The position numbers and the translations under genes are program-made. DNA of 64,000 nt from JAVBNH01 sp031551635 (lineage in GTDB: Bacteria; Bacillota; Clostridia; Oscillospirales; Acutalibacteraceae). Shown here piece by piece: positions 47,264 through 56,643 of the stretch; position 1 is the first letter of the stretch; every line of letters begins with the position of its first letter. The notes below the pieces were generated by a model that did no database searches, had not been told where the DNA came from, and saw nothing but the letters and a program-made list of their open reading frames with translations. The DNA is taken from contig JAVBNH010000028.1 of NCBI GenBank assembly GCA_031551635.1, forward strand, positions 62,001-126,000, given 5' to 3'.

Positions 47264-48811
47264 ATGGACATGAAACTCGACGAATATCTTGATAAGGTCA
47301 ATGGCTGCTTTATGGGTAAAAATATCGGGGGCACTCTCGGGGCGCCGTTTGAATGCGGGCGGGGTGTGCTAGAGCTTGATTTTTATTCACAGGATATGAG
47401 CGGCGGCGCGTGGCCGAACGATGACCTTGACTTGCAGCTTGTATGGCTTGCTGCTTGCGAGAGGTTCGGAAAGAGCGTAAACGCGACGGTTCTTGGTGAA
47501 TACTGGCTGTCATTTATCGTTGCGAACTGGTCGGAATACGGCATGGGTAAAAACAATATGCGAAAGGGTCTGCTGCCGCCAATTTCCGGTAGCTATAATA
47601 ATCTGAATAAAAACAGCTGCGGCTGCTTTATCAGAAGTGAAATCTGGGCTTGCCTTATGCCGGGACACCCGGAGCTTGCCGTTAAATACGCTTTTGAGGA
47701 TGCTATTGTTGACCACGGCTCTGACGGTGTTTACGGCGAGATATTTTTTGCAGCCGTGCAGAGCGCGGCTTTCGTTGAAAGCGATACCTATAAACTAATT
47801 GAAATCGGACTGAGCTATATTCCTCAGGAGTGCAATATAGCTCTCGGGATAAAAACGGCAATTGACTGCTTTGAGAGCGGGGTTGACTGGAAAGAGGCGC
47901 GCAAGAAAATTCTGCAGACCGTGCCGGGCGCTTTCGGCTCATACCGCGGGTATATCGCGGGCGAAAGGGAGGAAGACATTCCCGCCGGTACACCGGATTT
48001 TGACGCTCCCAGCAATGTTGCGATTACGGTTATGGCATGGCTTTACGGCGAGGGTGATTTTGGGAGAGCTGTCTGCATTGCAGCCGGCTGCTGCGAGGAC
48101 GCAGACTGCACAGCAGCTACACTGGGCGCCTTGATGGGTATAATTCTCGGGCGGGAAAAGCTTCCGAAAAAATGGACAGAACCTATCGGCGAGGGCATAA
48201 AAACAGTCGCCTGCAACACTGTTGAGGGGCTCGACCTTCCGGGGACAATTGGCGCGCTGACCTCGAAGGTCTGCTCTGTAATGCCTGCTTTTCTCGGCAG
48301 AAGCTGCGATATACAGAGCGAGGGCGGCGTAATGCTGCATCTTTGTTCGAAGGATGATTTGCTTAATAAAAAAAGAGAAATCCGCTGGTCTTATAGCGCG
48401 TATAATTTTCTTGATTATATCAGGGATCACGACAAATGTCTGTACTTTGAGAATACAATAATCAGAGCGAAAGCGATTTTGCCGGAGGGAATAAACATCA
48501 GCGAGTCCAAAAGCTTCAGAATTGTACTGGAGATTGAAAATCTCCTTTCAAGACAGCAGTGGCTTGATATTAAATTCAATGTACCTGATGAGTGGAGCGT
48601 CAGTAAAGGCAGAAATCAGGCGTTTTGTCTTGAATATTTCCCTGCCTTTAACCGTTTCAGTTTTGAGACAGAAATCATTCCAGAAAACTTAAGCTCATCA
48701 ACATATAAAATTAACATAGAAATAGCCTCAGAAGGGCGAATCAGCACATTGTATATACCGCTGATGCTGATTAACGCGCCAGAAATTGAAAGCTGCATTA
48801 AAAAAATATAA
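47264..48811 (+). CDS. ADP-ribosylglycohydrolase-family protein with C-terminal beta domain
   Basis: 515 residues, no signal peptide. Residues 1-330 match the DraG/ARH fold: a first metal loop GGAWPNDDLDLQLVWLAA, a helical bundle (GVYGEIFFAAVQSAAFVESD), and the second metal loop CEDADCTAATLGALMGIILG. DraG proteins remove ADP-ribose from arginine or other residues; many bacterial relatives instead act on ADP-ribosyl or ribosyl metabolites. The C-terminal 180 residues are a beta-rich domain (FRIVLEIENLLSRQQWLDIK) that may bind the substrate. Starts 84 bp after the LRR gene and is followed by a terminator. Exact substrate unknown. Confidence 0.85.
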   Translation: MDMKLDEYLDKVNGCFMGKNIGGTLGAPFECGRGVLELDFYSQDMSGGAWPNDDLDLQLVWLAACERFGKSVNATVLGEYWLSFIVANWSEYGMGKNNMRKGLLPPISGSYNNLNKNSCGCFIRSEIWACLMPGHPELAVKYAFEDAIVDHGSDGVYGEIFFAAVQSAAFVESDTYKLIEIGLSYIPQECNIALGIKTAIDCFESGVDWKEARKKILQTVPGAFGSYRGYIAGEREEDIPAGTPDFDAPSNVAITVMAWLYGEGDFGRAVCIAAGCCEDADCTAATLGALMGIILGREKLPKKWTEPIGEGIKTVACNTVEGLDLPGTIGALTSKVCSVMPAFLGRSCDIQSEGGVMLHLCSKDDLLNKKREIRWSYSAYNFLDYIRDHDKCLYFENTIIRAKAILPEGINISESKSFRIVLEIENLLSRQQWLDIKFNVPDEWSVSKGRNQAFCLEYFPAFNRFSFETEIIPENLSSSTYKINIEIASEGRISTLYIPLMLINAPEIESCIKKI

Positions 48812-48831
48812 TCAAGTAAAACAAAAAAAAT

Positions 48832-48862
48832 CCGGAAGAGCTTTTGTTTCTTCCGGGTTTTT
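48832..48862 (+). terminator. Rho-independent terminator
   Basis: CCGGAAGA pairs with TCTTCCGG, then GTTTTTATG; the A run on the other side lets it work for the convergent gene too. Confidence 0.85.
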
Positions 48863-48917
48863 ATGCGCTTTTTGATTTATTTCTATAAACATTAATTGTT
48901 GCCAATATAGGTGCAAA

Positions 48918-49949
48918 TTATTTAAAACTGAACCATTCTGTTGTCTGATAAATGCTTTGCTTTAGGGTTATGGCGCCGTCAAGAATTGACATATCCAGTG
49001 TTGTTTTTATTATTTGTTTAAGCGAAACGATTGTATTTGTCTGTGGGTTGTACTCGAGCGCTGAGGTGCAGTCATTGTTTATAATGTCAAAATGATATTC
49101 GCCCATAGCGGCTAATGCTTCGTCAAATGCACCCTTCATAGTTTTGTCCATTTCCTCTCGCAGCATATCGTTGCTCAAGGTGTCAAAAACCGATGCCAGA
49201 TAACTTTGAGGTTTGTTATAATCGGTTGTTGCCTTCAAATTTTTTTCCTCAATGAGCTTGAACTCTATGAGGACATTGCCGTTTGGCAGATTTTTAGTGG
49301 TAAAATCCTCAATCGCAGTGACATCTGTCAAGGTGCAGCCCTTTACTATTCCCGGTAAAGGGAAATTATTCATATCGGAATTCTTTGCCGTTACAACCGC
49401 GTTTTTCAGGGCGTCTTCTCTGGTTTCAATTTCCACATCCTCAAGACCCTCTTTTAAGCTTTCTTCAATATCTTCGCCAGTCATACTTTTGAACATATCC
49501 TTTAGTTCCTGATCGATATGGATTTTAATATCTTCCTTAGGTGAATTTTGGTAGTTAATGCTTGTGAATCCCGGCTTTTTTGTTTTTGTATCATTCATAA
49601 TTTCGGTATATTTCTCAAGCATTTTTTCAGCTTCTGATTTGTCATAGGGATGGCTTTCAAGAGAGGCGGAAATCCTGAGTATAATTCGCGCGTCAACCGC
49701 TGTGACACTGCCGTCCTGATTGAAGTCAGCGCTGTAAAGTCGATATTCGGACGCGTTACTTTCGAGCTGGGCAGAGATTCTCAGTGCTATTCTCGCGTCA
49801 ACAGCGGTAATATCGCCGTTGCCGTCAACATCTCCGAGATTCATTTTTATCATTTTTAAATCGGCGGCGTTCGCGCTCAAGGCCGCCGAAGGTGTTATAA
49901 TAGCCAAGCAAACAGCCAATACTATAATAGTTTTTAAGGTTCTTATCAT
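48918..49949 (-). CDS. Secreted protein with N-terminal dockerin, unknown C-terminal domain
   Basis: 343 residues with a signal peptide (IIVLAVCLAIITPSAALSAN). The dockerin comes first, residues 39-100, with both calcium loops complete (DVDGNGDITAVDARIALR and DFNQDGSVTAVDARIILRIS). Most dockerins are C-terminal, so the order is unusual. The rest (about 105-343) is a helical and beta region with an acidic stretch (SMTGEDIEESLKEGLEDVEI) and no recognised family; its repeated ALKNAVVTAKNSD / LASVFDTLSNDM segments do not suggest an enzyme. The opposite-strand neighbour is the ARH-like gene. Could be a non-catalytic member of a cohesin-dockerin assembly. Confidence 0.82.
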   Translation of the reverse strand: MIRTLKTIIVLAVCLAIITPSAALSANAADLKMIKMNLGDVDGNGDITAVDARIALRISAQLESNASEYRLYSADFNQDGSVTAVDARIILRISASLESHPYDKSEAEKMLEKYTEIMNDTKTKKPGFTSINYQNSPKEDIKIHIDQELKDMFKSMTGEDIEESLKEGLEDVEIETREDALKNAVVTAKNSDMNNFPLPGIVKGCTLTDVTAIEDFTTKNLPNGNVLIEFKLIEEKNLKATTDYNKPQSYLASVFDTLSNDMLREEMDKTMKGAFDEALAAMGEYHFDIINNDCTSALEYNPQTNTIVSLKQIIKTTLDMSILDGAITLKQSIYQTTEWFSFK

Positions 49950-50058
49950 TTTTTATCAATCCTTTTTTTACTTTTTAAACACTCTATCATTTTTTCATAT
50001 AAAAGTCAATTTATTTCTATTAACAGATTTTGAAATTTCAGGAAATCAGGCTTTCGGC

Positions 50059-50192
50059 CTTAGGTGAACGATGATTTCATCGTTCACAGACAGAGCCAAA
50101 AATTTTCGTTTACAAAGCTTGATATATCAAGCTTTGTAAAATCAATGAATAAACAAAAGTGAGTAAATTACAAATAATCAGTGGTTACTAAG
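50059..50192 (+). repeat. Dispersed element R2, copy C
   Basis: 134 bp, CTTAGGTGAACGATGATT to AATCAGTGGTTACTAAG; both ends read CTTAG inward, an imperfect terminal inverted repeat. The remainder of 49950-50300 is AT-rich apart from the glgP promoter. Confidence 0.92.
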
Positions 50193-50215
50193 GCTATAAA
50201 ATTTAAATCTTTATG

Positions 50216-50244
50216 TTGCAATTTTCATGGAATTATAGTATAAT
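50216..50244 (+). promoter_or_regulatory. Sigma-A promoter of glycogen phosphorylase
   Basis: TTGCAA (50216-50221), 17-bp spacer, TATAAT (50239-50244), about 55 bp before the ATG. Confidence 0.75.
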
Positions 50245-50300
50245 ATGTATATGATAAGTTCATTATAATTACGATGAGAAAATAAATTTGGAGGATTTGT

Positions 50301-52724
50301 ATGAATTATTCGTTAAATAAGAGACAAGCAAAAGAACAGCTTGAAAACATCCTGTCTCATTATTTCGGCGTTAATCCGGAAAACGCAAACTATGAGCATT
50401 ATTACCGTTCAATCGCAATAATACTCAAAAACCTGATGGCTGCAGGGCGGGCGGACTTTGCCGAGCGAGCGCGGGAGAGCGGTACGAAGAGGATTTCCTA
50501 CCTCTCGATGGAATTTTTGATGGGGCGTTCATTGAAAAATAGCTTATATAACTTGAACCTGACAAAAATCTTTGAGGATATTCTGTCTGACTACGGGATT
50601 TCAATCGATAAAATTTATAATATAGAGCCTGACGCCGGTCTTGGCAACGGCGGACTGGGAAGGCTCGCGGCATGCTACCTTGATGCTTTGGCTTCCGGCG
50701 GTTATTTCGCGCGCGGATACTCTATACTTTATGAATACGGAATTTTCAAGCAAAAGCTTGTTGAAGGCTGGCAGACAGAGCTGCCGGATTTCTGGCTGCT
50801 GGGCGGCGATGTGTGGCTGTCGGAGCGTGAGGAAAGCGCGGTTGATGTTATATTTGAAGGTAAAATAAACGAATCCTGGGACGGCGGGTATCATAATGTC
50901 GAAATCGTAGACGCCTCTGTTATAAAGGCAGTGCCCTATGACATGTTTGTTGCGGGGAAGGACGGCGAGGGGATTAGCGTGCTGCGGCTTTGGAAGGCGA
51001 GCGCGCCGGGCATGGACATGGCTCTTTTCCAAAGCGGGAATTATCTCAAGTCCATTGAGACAAATGCGATGGCGGAGGTTATCAGCAAAGTGCTGTATCC
51101 GTCAGACAATCACCCTGAGGGCAAGAGTCTGAGACTTAAACAGCAGTATTTTCTTGTGTCCGCATCCGTTCAGGACATTGTTCGCAATCATCTCCACCAT
51201 TACAGTAATCTTGACAACTTTGCCGAAAAAAATGCGATTCAGATTAATGATACACACCCAACCATGGTCATTCCAGAGCTGATGCGAATTTTTCTTGATG
51301 AATGCGGTTTGGGTTGGGACGAAGCATGGGAAATTGTTTCGAAAACTGTTTCATATACCAATCATACCGTTATGAAGGAAGCGCTCGAGTGCTGGAGTGT
51401 CGAGCTAATTGAAAGGCTTATTCCGCGAATTTTCCAAATAATCAAGGAGATTGACAACAGAGCCAGAGACTATCTTTGGGAAGGCACGCATGATTCGGAT
51501 TTTGTTGAGCGGAATTCGGTTATTTCAGGCAATACCGTTAGAATGGCAAATCTTTGTGTTTTCGGTACCAATAAAATTAACGGTGTCTCCGCGTTGCACA
51601 GTGAAATTCTTAAACAGTCGGTTTTCAGCGATTTTTACCGTCTCGCGCCCGAGAAATTTACGAATGTCACTAACGGAATTGCTTACAGGAGATGGCTGTG
51701 TCAGGCAAATCCGCTGCTGACTTCGTTTATAAAAGAGCTGATAGGTGACAGGTTTATTTATGACGCTGATGAGCTTGAAAAGCTGCGCAAATTTGCTGAT
51801 GACGCTTCTGTTTTGGGTGAGCTTGAGATAATTAAGCTGAAAAATAAAGAACGGCTTCAAAAGCATATCGAAAAAATATCTGGTGTCAGGCTTGACCCTG
51901 CATCACTGTTTGATGTGCAGGTCAAGAGGCTTCATGAATATAAACGGCAGCATATGAACGCGCTGAGCATTCTCTCTCAATATCTGAGAATAAAAGAAAA
52001 CCCCGGCGGCGATTTTGTCCCGCGTACCTATATTTTCGGAGCAAAAGCGGCTTCAGGTTATTTTGTCGCGAAAAAAATAATCAGCTTTATTGTCGCGTTG
52101 TCAAAGCTGATTAATGAGGACCCACAGGTAAACAAGCTGCTCAAGGTACATTTCTTTGAAGATTATAATGTCACAGCTGCCGAGCTGTTGATGCCTGCCG
52201 CTGACATAAGTGAGCAGATTTCACTTGCCGGAACCGAAGCAAGCGGCACGGGAAACATGAAGCTGATGCTGAACGGCGCGGTGACATTGGGGACAATGGA
52301 TGGTGCGAATATTGAGATTTTTGAGGCTGTCGGGCAGGAAAATATCATTATTTTCGGTATGGATGTTGAAACGGTTAATGATTTGCAAAAGCAGGGATAT
52401 GTGCCGAAAAATTATTATCTGAACAATCCGGAGCTGCGGAAGGTCATTGATTTTATTGACAGGGGCGGAATTAACGGACAGAATTTTTCGGAAATCAGCG
52501 GAACTATTGTTCACCACGACCCTTATATGGTGCTTGCGGATTTTGCTGACTATAGAATGGCTCAGCTCAAGGCTGACGATTTATTCAGTGACCACGCGGG
52601 CTTTACACGGATGTCGCTGATGAATATTGCCGGGGCGGGACGTTTTTCGGCGGACAATGCGATAAACACCTACGCTAAAAATATCTGGGACACGAAACCA
52701 GTTGAAAAATCTGTGAAACAATAA
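50301..52724 (+). CDS. glgP: Glycogen/alpha-glucan phosphorylase
   Basis: Releases glucose-1-phosphate from glycogen or maltodextrin ends using phosphate and pyridoxal phosphate. 807 residues, full length for GT35. N-terminal landmarks are YLSMEFLMGRSLKN and GNGGLGRLAACYLDALA; INDTHPTMVIPELMR is central; VKRLHEYKRQ and FGAKAASGYFVAK follow; and the cofactor lysine lies in EASGTGNMKLMLNGAVTLGT (K of GNMK). GGAGG precedes ATG. Not in a glg operon; it ends directly at a parS site and shares a terminator region with the flavodiiron gene. Confidence 0.97.
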   Translation: MNYSLNKRQAKEQLENILSHYFGVNPENANYEHYYRSIAIILKNLMAAGRADFAERARESGTKRISYLSMEFLMGRSLKNSLYNLNLTKIFEDILSDYGISIDKIYNIEPDAGLGNGGLGRLAACYLDALASGGYFARGYSILYEYGIFKQKLVEGWQTELPDFWLLGGDVWLSEREESAVDVIFEGKINESWDGGYHNVEIVDASVIKAVPYDMFVAGKDGEGISVLRLWKASAPGMDMALFQSGNYLKSIETNAMAEVISKVLYPSDNHPEGKSLRLKQQYFLVSASVQDIVRNHLHHYSNLDNFAEKNAIQINDTHPTMVIPELMRIFLDECGLGWDEAWEIVSKTVSYTNHTVMKEALECWSVELIERLIPRIFQIIKEIDNRARDYLWEGTHDSDFVERNSVISGNTVRMANLCVFGTNKINGVSALHSEILKQSVFSDFYRLAPEKFTNVTNGIAYRRWLCQANPLLTSFIKELIGDRFIYDADELEKLRKFADDASVLGELEIIKLKNKERLQKHIEKISGVRLDPASLFDVQVKRLHEYKRQHMNALSILSQYLRIKENPGGDFVPRTYIFGAKAASGYFVAKKIISFIVALSKLINEDPQVNKLLKVHFFEDYNVTAAELLMPAADISEQISLAGTEASGTGNMKLMLNGAVTLGTMDGANIEIFEAVGQENIIIFGMDVETVNDLQKQGYVPKNYYLNNPELRKVIDFIDRGGINGQNFSEISGTIVHHDPYMVLADFADYRMAQLKADDLFSDHAGFTRMSLMNIAGAGRFSADNAINTYAKNIWDTKPVEKSVKQ

Positions 52725-52727
52725 AAA

Positions 52728-52743
52728 TGTTTCACGTGAAACA
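52728..52743. promoter_or_regulatory. parS site 5
   Basis: TGTTTCACGTGAAACA, exact, four bases after the glgP stop codon. Confidence 0.92.
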
Positions 52744-52746
52744 TAC

Positions 52747-52787
52747 AAAAAAAGGAGCAGGTACGCTTTTAATATGCATACCTGCTC
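52747..52787 (-). terminator. Terminator of the flavodiiron protein gene
   Basis: GAGCAGGTA pairs with TACCTGCTC; on the minus strand it ends in CTTTTTTTG. The adjacent parS palindrome may add a second stem. Confidence 0.8.
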
Positions 52788-52805
52788 GTTGAAAAAATAT
52801 CGAAA

Positions 52806-54008
52806 TCAGAGGATTCTTGCAAACTCAGCGGCAATTTTTTTCGCTTCGGCAATTTCGTTTTCCCCCGGAACAAATCGGGCGCTGATATTTTTTTCAAAAA
52901 CATTCATTTTTAGACCCTGTAGTCTAGCGGAAATATTTGGGAGTGCCTCGCCGCTCCAGCCAAACGAACCGAAAACCAGAGCGTTCTTTTTTTTGCAGTT
53001 TATCGCGTCAACGTGGGACAATAACTGCCAAATCGGCGCTACTGCGTCGGCGTTAATCGTCGGAGAGCCAATCGCGAGTGCGTCGCAGCTGTTTATTTCG
53101 GCTGCCAGGAAATCAGACGGGAACTCATTTACATCATATATATTTACTTGCGCGTCATTGAGTTTTTCTTTTATTGAATCCCTAATAATTTCAGCGAGAA
53201 TCTCTGTGTTTCCGTAAGCCGAGCAATAAAAAACCGGAATCTTTTTCACAGCCTTAGCATCCGGCAGGCTCCAATCACTATAATTTTTTATAGCATATTC
53301 TAGCTTGCATCCTTTTGTTAAAACCGGTCCGTGGCTGACACAGGCGTATTCAATAGCCAAGTCCTTGATTTTCTCGAGACCCTTCAGCACATAAGGCTTA
53401 AAGGGTGAAAAAATCGCATCATAATAGTTTTTAAAAGCGCTCTCATATTTTAAATCATATATTACATTTGTGTCAAAGGCGTAAGGTTCGCAGTAATGAG
53501 CGCCGAGAAAGTCGCAAGAGAAAAGAGCCTTTTCGTTCTCAAACCAGGTAAACATTGAATCAGGCCAGTGCAAAAACGGCGCATTAATAAACTTAAGCTC
53601 ACTGTCTCCGAGGCTGAGCGTATCGCCGTCTTTTACTGTTATAATCGGAAGGGAATCAATGTTTGTAATGTTTTTTAAATAAATCGCCCCCGCGGTGCTG
53701 ACAATTATTTTCGCGCACGGACAGAGCTCTAAAAGCCTTCGCAGAGAGCCGGAATGGTCAGGCTCGCAGTGGTTTAATATGATATAGTCGATTTTCTCAG
53801 GGGGACAGACCTCTTTGATGTTTGAAAGGTAAACATCAAAAAATGATAAATGGCAGGTCTCGACAAGTACGGTTTTTTCGCTGCCTTTTATGATATATGA
53901 GTTATATGTTGTGCCGAATTCGGTACGCATTACAACATCAAAAATGCGCAGTGCCGGATTCAGAACGCCAACACTGTAAACAGAATCTGAAATTTTTATT
54001 ACTGACAT
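52806..54008 (-). CDS. Flavodiiron protein (FprA family)
   Basis: Reduces oxygen to water (or nitric oxide to nitrous oxide) in the cytoplasm of anaerobes. 400 residues. The N-terminal beta-lactamase-like domain has the di-iron ligands LNHCEPDHSG (H80, E82, D84, H85), SCDFLGAHYCEP and VSHGPVL. The C-terminal flavodoxin domain (about 255-400) begins VFYCSAYGNTEILAEII and includes IGSPTINADAVAPIW and FGSFGWSGEA, which bind FMN. No rubredoxin or NADH oxidoreductase tail, so it is the short class A form. Complements the superoxide reductase at 24.2 kb. Confidence 0.94.
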   Translation of the reverse strand: MSVIKISDSVYSVGVLNPALRIFDVVMRTEFGTTYNSYIIKGSEKTVLVETCHLSFFDVYLSNIKEVCPPEKIDYIILNHCEPDHSGSLRRLLELCPCAKIIVSTAGAIYLKNITNIDSLPIITVKDGDTLSLGDSELKFINAPFLHWPDSMFTWFENEKALFSCDFLGAHYCEPYAFDTNVIYDLKYESAFKNYYDAIFSPFKPYVLKGLEKIKDLAIEYACVSHGPVLTKGCKLEYAIKNYSDWSLPDAKAVKKIPVFYCSAYGNTEILAEIIRDSIKEKLNDAQVNIYDVNEFPSDFLAAEINSCDALAIGSPTINADAVAPIWQLLSHVDAINCKKKNALVFGSFGWSGEALPNISARLQGLKMNVFEKNISARFVPGENEIAEAKKIAAEFARIL

Positions 54009-54171
54009 AAAGTCACAATCCTTCCCGCCGGGAACAGGTAAATAAAAGGCTATTTATCCCTTTTCTATGTGTCTGAAACCCGAAATTTATATTTTATGAT
54101 ATACTAACATAAATCATAAACATATGCAAACAATAATTTTTAAGATAATTTATAAATTTTGAGAAAAAATG

Positions 54172-54200
54172 TTGATATTTACAAAAATTTATGTTACAAT
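54172..54200 (+). promoter_or_regulatory. Sigma-A promoter of phoH-ybeY-era-recO
   Basis: TTGATA (54172-54177), 17-bp spacer, TACAAT (54195-54200), about 65 bp before the phoH start. Confidence 0.7.
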
Positions 54201-54264
54201 TAACCAGAATATCTTTTAAAATATTCAAAAGGCAAAATATAAGCTTAAGGATGTATTAAATTTA

Positions 54265-55221
54265 ATGTACGAACAGATAATTAATGTGGACCGGATGGAG
54301 CATGCGGTCAACCTTTTCGGCAGCTTTGATGAAAATATCAAGATTATCGAAAAGCAATATGCGGTGGAGATAACTAACAGGGGCTCGGATATTAAAATCG
54401 CAGGTGAAGCTGAAAATGTCGCTTCGGCGGAAAGGGCAATAAACGGACTTCTGACGCTTATAAATAAAGGCGAGGTTCTCAGCGAGCAAAATGTGCGCTA
54501 TGTCATTTCACTCGTTAACGAAGGCAATGAGGGAAAGCTCTCGGCTATGACGAATGACTGCATTTGCATTACCGCGAAGGGACGTCCGTTGAAGCCGAAA
54601 ACACTCGGACAAAAATCATATGTTGAGGCAATAAAAAACAATACGATAACGCTGGGGATCGGTCCTGCGGGTACGGGAAAAACCTACCTCGCTGTCGCTA
54701 TGGCAGTCAATGCTTTCCGCGCGAAGGAGGTAAACAGGATTATTCTGACACGGCCTGCGGTTGAAGCCGGCGAAAAGCTCGGTTTCCTGCCGGGTGATTT
54801 GCAACAAAAGGTTGACCCCTACCTCCGCCCGCTGTACGACGCGCTTTTTGACATGCTTGGAGCGGAAAATTTTCAGAAATACCAGGAGCACGGAAATATC
54901 GAGGTAGCACCGCTTGCTTATATGCGCGGCAGAACACTGGACGACAGTTTTATTATCCTTGATGAGGCTCAGAACACAACTCAGGAGCAGATGAAAATGT
55001 TCCTGACGCGGCTCGGTTTCAATTCAAAAATGGTTATCACCGGCGACATTACACAAATTGACCTGCCCGAAGGCAAAAAATCAGGCTTGATAAAAGCCGC
55101 GAAAATTCTCAGAGGCATTGACCAAATAAGCGCAATATATCTCAACGAAAAAGACGTTGTCAGACACAAGCTTGTTCAGGAAATAGTCAAAGCTTATGAA
55201 AAAAGTGAGGAGAACAGGTAG
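54265..55221 (+). CDS. phoH: PhoH-family ATPase (PhoH-like, PhoL)
   Basis: 318 residues. N-terminal KH-like/RNA-binding segment (about 1-60: ITNRGSDIKIAGEAENVASA), then a P-loop ATPase with Walker A GIGPAGTGKTYLA (K139), the ILTRPAVEAGEKLGFLPGDL loop, and Walker B FIILDEAQNTT. Associated with RNA metabolism and ribosome maturation together with YbeY. First gene of phoH-ybeY-era-recO, the standard Firmicute order; the stop codon directly adjoins the ybeY start (TAGATG). Confidence 0.95.
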   Translation: MYEQIINVDRMEHAVNLFGSFDENIKIIEKQYAVEITNRGSDIKIAGEAENVASAERAINGLLTLINKGEVLSEQNVRYVISLVNEGNEGKLSAMTNDCICITAKGRPLKPKTLGQKSYVEAIKNNTITLGIGPAGTGKTYLAVAMAVNAFRAKEVNRIILTRPAVEAGEKLGFLPGDLQQKVDPYLRPLYDALFDMLGAENFQKYQEHGNIEVAPLAYMRGRTLDDSFIILDEAQNTTQEQMKMFLTRLGFNSKMVITGDITQIDLPEGKKSGLIKAAKILRGIDQISAIYLNEKDVVRHKLVQEIVKAYEKSEENR

Positions 55222-55731
55222 ATGGCAGAAAAAATCAGAGTTATCATCAGTGATGATCAAAAAGAAGTGAAAATTCCGACAGGTATCCGGATGTTAATCA
55301 GGAGATGCTGTCATGCTGTGCTTTTAATGGAGCAGATTACGGGCAATGTTGAAATCAGTGTACGCTTTGTCGACGAGGATGAGATACATAGGCTCAACTT
55401 GCAATACAGAGGTATCGACAAGCCGACAGATGTTCTTTCATTCCCCATGCGTAAAGAGGACGGGAGCTTTGAGATGAACCCCGACACAGATTCAAAGATT
55501 ATCGGCGACATTGTCATTTGCGCACCGATAGCCGTGAAACAGGGGGACGAATACGCACACGGACTCAGGAGAGAGGTCGCCTTCCTTTCAGCGCATTCAA
55601 TGCTTCATCTGCTCGGCTATGACCATGAGCAAGGCGGGCTGGAAGCAGTTCGTATGAGGGAAAAGGAAGAGACTATTCTCACTCAGCTCGGACTGAAACG
55701 AAACGGCAGTTACTATATGACGGAAGAATAA
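55222..55731 (+). CDS. ybeY: Endoribonuclease YbeY (16S rRNA maturation)
   Basis: 169 residues. The zinc site HSMLHLLGYDH (H125, H129, H135) is complete, with the upstream RGIDKPTDVLSFPM and IGDIVICAPIA motifs. Processes the 3' end of 16S rRNA and takes part in ribosome quality control. GAGGAG immediately precedes the start at the phoH end. The gene goes straight into era; the diacylglycerol kinase and cdd genes that often sit between are missing. Confidence 0.96.
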   Translation: MAEKIRVIISDDQKEVKIPTGIRMLIRRCCHAVLLMEQITGNVEISVRFVDEDEIHRLNLQYRGIDKPTDVLSFPMRKEDGSFEMNPDTDSKIIGDIVICAPIAVKQGDEYAHGLRREVAFLSAHSMLHLLGYDHEQGGLEAVRMREKEETILTQLGLKRNGSYYMTEE

Positions 55732-55746
55732 TAATGGGAGAATAAT

Positions 55747-56643
55747 GTGAAAACAGAACAAAAATCAGCATTTATCGCGATTGTCGGCTGCCCGAATGTC
55801 GGGAAGTCGTCTATAATGAATAAGTTGTTGGGTCAGAAGGTTGCCATTGTTTCGCCGAAGCCTCAGACAACGCGCACGAAGATAATGGGCGTGCTGACCG
55901 AGGACGGTATTCAGCTTGTTTTTACCGACACGCCGGGTATTCATAAGCCTAAAACCAAGCTCGGCGAGAACATGGTCAGAGCGGTCAGCGAAAGTATGTC
56001 AGATATCGACGCCTGTCTGATGGTTGTCGAGCCTTTCGGGGAGCTGCGTGAAGAGGAAAAAGAGCTGCTAGAACGCTTTAGACGGGAGAAAACCACTGTG
56101 ATTCTGGCTATTAACAAGATTGATTTGCTTCAGGATAAGGCTGCTCTGCTGGAGAGAATCGCTTTGTTTTCTTCTCTTTATGACTTCAGCTCAATTATAC
56201 CTCTGAGCGCGCGGGACATGAGCGGAATGAATGAACTGAAAAAGGAGCTTGTGGCTCTAGCGGTGCCATATGAGCATTTTTTCCCCGAGGACACATTGAC
56301 CGACCAGCCTGAAAGAGTGCTTGTCGCTGAAATGGTCAGAGAGAAGCTGCTCAGGCTGCTTGACAAGGAAATCCCCCACGGTATAGCCGTGTTTACCGAA
56401 AGCTTTAAAGAGCGCGCAGACAGCGATATAATCGATATCGAGGTTGTCATTTATTGCGAAAAGGAAACGCATAAAGGCATTATTATTGGTAAGGGCGGAG
56501 AGATGCTGAAAACGGTTTCAACGAGGGCAAGGCAGGATATGGAGAAAATGTTTGAATGCCGTGTTAATCTCAAGTGCTGGGTCAAGGTCAAGGCCGACTG
56601 GCGTAACCGCGAGGCGCTTATCCGCGATTTCGGGCTGGAATGA
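55747..56643 (+). CDS. era: GTPase Era
   Basis: 298 residues, start GTG at 55747 with GGGAGA upstream. The GTPase domain has G1 GCPNVGKSS, G2/G3 region QTTRTKIMG and FTDTPGIHKP, G4 NKID and G5 LSARD. The C-terminal KH domain (about 205-298, IIIGKGGEMLKTVS) binds the 3' end of 16S rRNA. Essential for 30S assembly. Its last four bases overlap the recO start (ATGA). Confidence 0.97.
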   Translation: MKTEQKSAFIAIVGCPNVGKSSIMNKLLGQKVAIVSPKPQTTRTKIMGVLTEDGIQLVFTDTPGIHKPKTKLGENMVRAVSESMSDIDACLMVVEPFGELREEEKELLERFRREKTTVILAINKIDLLQDKAALLERIALFSSLYDFSSIIPLSARDMSGMNELKKELVALAVPYEHFFPEDTLTDQPERVLVAEMVREKLLRLLDKEIPHGIAVFTESFKERADSDIIDIEVVIYCEKETHKGIIIGKGGEMLKTVSTRARQDMEKMFECRVNLKCWVKVKADWRNREALIRDFGLE

